The position numbers were made by a program, and so were the translations under genes. Positions 23,681 through 25,310 of a stretch of DNA of 25,310 nt are shown piece after piece. The stretch lies in NCBI GenBank assembly GCA_002415895.1, contig DIAV01000250.1, positions 1 to 25,310 of the forward strand, read 5' to 3'. Origin of the DNA: Anaerolineales bacterium UBA5069 (GTDB taxonomy: Bacteria; Chloroflexota; Anaerolineae; Caldilineales; Caldilineaceae). The notes beneath the pieces were generated by a model. That model was not told the origin of the DNA. It saw nothing but the letters and a program-made list of their open reading frames with translations, and made no database searches. Within the stretch, counting starts at the first letter, position 1, and each line of letters opens with the position of its first letter.

Positions 23681-25189
23681 ATGTCCACTGGGGGCGAAGT
23701 GCACCTGCCGGAACTGGGCGTAGGAATCACATATTCGTCAAAGCTCGAGCCGCTATTCGAGGAATCTCCGCATTTGTTTGATGTTATTGAAGTTGAACCG
23801 CAAACAATGTGGCTGGAGACAAGGAACAGCAGGCAACCCTACGTTCTGCCCGATGCAATCCTGCAGAAGGTGGCACGTCTTCCGTTTCGAAAGCTGGTGC
23901 ACAGTGTGGGCGTTCCGGTTGGCGGTTCCGTGCCCCCCAATCCTGCGCAACTCACTTTGCTGAGAAAAACCATTGAGCGGCTGGATTCGCCCTGGGCCAG
24001 TGATCACCTCAGTTTCAACTCCACGGCGGAATTCCACACTGGCTTCTTTCTGCCGCCTCGCCAAACACCTGCGGGCGTGACAACAATCGTCGCGTCGATT
24101 GCCAGTTTGGCAAATGCGCTGCCGGTGCCCATTGCCGTGGAAACGGGCGTAAGTTACCTCAGGCCGCGCACGGACGAGCTGCCCGACGGCGCATTCATTG
24201 CATCCGTCATCGAACGCGCCGATTGCGGGTTGCTTCTCGATCTGCACAACATCTTCGCAAATGCTGCGAATGGCCGCCAACCTGTCGAAGAATTTCTGGC
24301 GCAGATTCCATTTGAGCGCGTTTGGGAGGTGCATATCGCGGGCGGTATGGAGATGGACGGCTTCTGGCTGGATGCTCATTCCGGACGCATTCCAGCGCCG
24401 CTGTGCAAAATTGCAGAGCAGGTCATCCCGCGCTTGCCCAACCTGAAGGCCATTATTTTCGAGATCTTTCCGTCGTTTATCGAACAAGTGGGGCTGGACG
24501 CGATTGGGGAAGAAATGGAACGATTGCGCGCGCTGTGGAATTTGCGCGGTCAGTCTGTCATACCCACGCACATACCAAAGGATCCCGCTATCGAGCATGT
24601 GTGGCCATTACAACCGCAACCAGGAGAGACATCGGTTGCTGCTCCCGAACTATGGGAGCAGACATTGGGCAATCTGGTGATCGGGCGAATCATTGATTCA
24701 CCCCTCGCTGCGGAATTGTCCAGCGACCCTGGCGTAACGCTTGTTGCCCGGCTCATCCAGGAGTTTCGCGCCTCGATGATTGTGAATATCTTCCGACTGT
24801 CAGCACGATTCCTGATGCTGGCACTGACGCCCGACGGTCTGCGCATGATTCTCAATGACTTCTGGAGCAAGCATCCACCCCACCAATTTGCCGTAACCGA
24901 AGCGGATGCATTCGCCGCGTATCTGAGAAAGCTGGAGTTGAACCTGCCTGCTCTTTACTCGCTGCTTGCCTTCGAGCAGGCTGCCATTGCAACTCTGACG
25001 GACAATCAGACCCGAGTTGTGCAATTCGACATGGATCCACTGCCGCTGCTGCGGGCACTGGCGGCGGGGCGCATGCCAGACCAGCCTGGCACGCCGGGTC
25101 AATTTGAAATTGAACTCACCGCAGATGGCCCTGCCGGTTCAATCGGGTTCGACCTGGAAGCATTTGAACAGGTCATCCCATTTCATTAA
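23681..25189 (+). CDS. DUF692/MNIO family iron oxidase fused to a C-terminal partner-like domain
   Basis: The product is 502 residues from ATG at 23681, chosen because GGAG lies 6 nt upstream; ATG at 23669 and TTG at 23636 are possible but lack such a site. Residues 10-300 form the TIM-barrel MNIO domain: LGVGITYSS, KLVHSVG (H74), SDHLS (H109), VETG (E154), LLLDLHN (D187, H189, N190), EVHIAGG (H218), DAHS (D231, H233) and FEIFP (E261), matching the expected metal-ligand positions. Family members (MbnB, TglH, bufferin maturases) hold two or three irons and use oxygen to rebuild Cys or Asp residues of a peptide. Residues about 325-500 form a second helical domain (LIQEFRASMIVNIF, FWSKHPP, FAAYLRKL, LYSLLAFEQAAI). 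Its pattern resembles the DUF2063-type partner that normally is a separate protein and recruits the peptide. The adjacent Cys-motif protein is the likely substrate. Confidence 0.85.
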   Translation: MSTGGEVHLPELGVGITYSSKLEPLFEESPHLFDVIEVEPQTMWLETRNSRQPYVLPDAILQKVARLPFRKLVHSVGVPVGGSVPPNPAQLTLLRKTIERLDSPWASDHLSFNSTAEFHTGFFLPPRQTPAGVTTIVASIASLANALPVPIAVETGVSYLRPRTDELPDGAFIASVIERADCGLLLDLHNIFANAANGRQPVEEFLAQIPFERVWEVHIAGGMEMDGFWLDAHSGRIPAPLCKIAEQVIPRLPNLKAIIFEIFPSFIEQVGLDAIGEEMERLRALWNLRGQSVIPTHIPKDPAIEHVWPLQPQPGETSVAAPELWEQTLGNLVIGRIIDSPLAAELSSDPGVTLVARLIQEFRASMIVNIFRLSARFLMLALTPDGLRMILNDFWSKHPPHQFAVTEADAFAAYLRKLELNLPALYSLLAFEQAAIATLTDNQTRVVQFDMDPLPLLRALAAGRMPDQPGTPGQFEIELTADGPAGSIGFDLEAFEQVIPFH

Positions 25190-25310
25190 AGTGATACCGC
25201 AGTGATACCCACAGCCAAATTGCAGCGCAAAGTCGCGCAGGTGCGCAAAGCAACGCATAGCAAGGCCACAACCACGAACATAGATAACGGCGGAACAAGC
25301 ATAGATACAC
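25190..25310 (+). other. Trailing region with an open frame reaching the window edge
   Basis: The last 121 bp follow the MNIO stop. A GTG at 25202 opens a frame that stays open to the end and would encode a basic, Thr-rich start (MIPTAKLQRKVAQVRKATHS). GTGATACC occurs twice within 12 bp (25191 and 25202). No ribosome-binding site is visible, so whether this is the start of the next gene of the locus cannot be decided here. Confidence 0.2.

Overview
The window is a GC-rich bacterial chromosome segment with mostly tight gene spacing. No rRNA, tRNA, CRISPR array or transposase was seen. The combination of features resembles Chloroflexota of the Caldilinea/Anaerolineae type: LplB/YtcP-type sugar permeases with a long Ala/Pro-rich lipoprotein, unusual multi-receiver signalling proteins, a BTAD-AAA-TPR giant regulator and a large secreted clostripain-like protein. 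This placement is an inference from gene style, not from a marker gene.

Left part (1-9822), all on the minus strand. It holds, from left to right: the N-terminal part of a sugar-binding-fold protein running off the left edge; an SMC/RecF-like ATPase preceded by a very small gene that overlaps it; a secreted clostripain-family (C11) peptidase of about 1150 residues; and a two-gene signalling operon. That operon consists of an unusual response regulator with an N-terminal helix-turn-helix-like region, a decayed kinase-like domain and a C-terminal receiver, followed by a membrane hybrid histidine kinase joined by a 4-bp ATGA overlap.

Middle (10102-18001), all on the plus strand: a sugar-uptake and glycoside-breakdown cluster. 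Two permeases (LplB-like and YtcP-like, overlapping by 7 bp) and a lipoprotein solute-binding protein form an importer with no ATPase gene in the cluster. They are followed by a cytoplasmic GH29 alpha-L-fucosidase, a GH4 NAD/Mn-type glycosidase and a YdhF-like aldo/keto reductase. The likely logic is import of fucose/galactose-containing oligosaccharides, intracellular cleavage and reduction of a released product. The divergent two-component operon may control it. Long hairpins separate several genes, and a REP-like double palindrome lies between the fucosidase and the GH4 gene. A conserved protein of unknown function (18113-19213) ends this block.

Right part (19278-25310): the most interesting region. 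A minus-strand BTAD/AAA/TPR regulator (SARP/AfsR-like, about 1100 residues) is divergent from a plus-strand pair. The first gene of the pair encodes a 169-residue protein with an ungapped internal duplication centred on an IG-[H/C]-PAC-x-SG-x-D motif. The second encodes a DUF692/MNIO enzyme fused to a C-terminal domain that looks like its usual separate partner protein. MNIO enzymes modify cysteine residues of ribosomally made peptides, so this is a strong candidate for a new type of RiPP (modified peptide) system. The intergenic region carries GCAACGCT direct repeats spaced 11 bp apart, with the last one ending 8 bp before a TATATT box. This is the geometry described for SARP-controlled promoters and links the regulator to the peptide locus.
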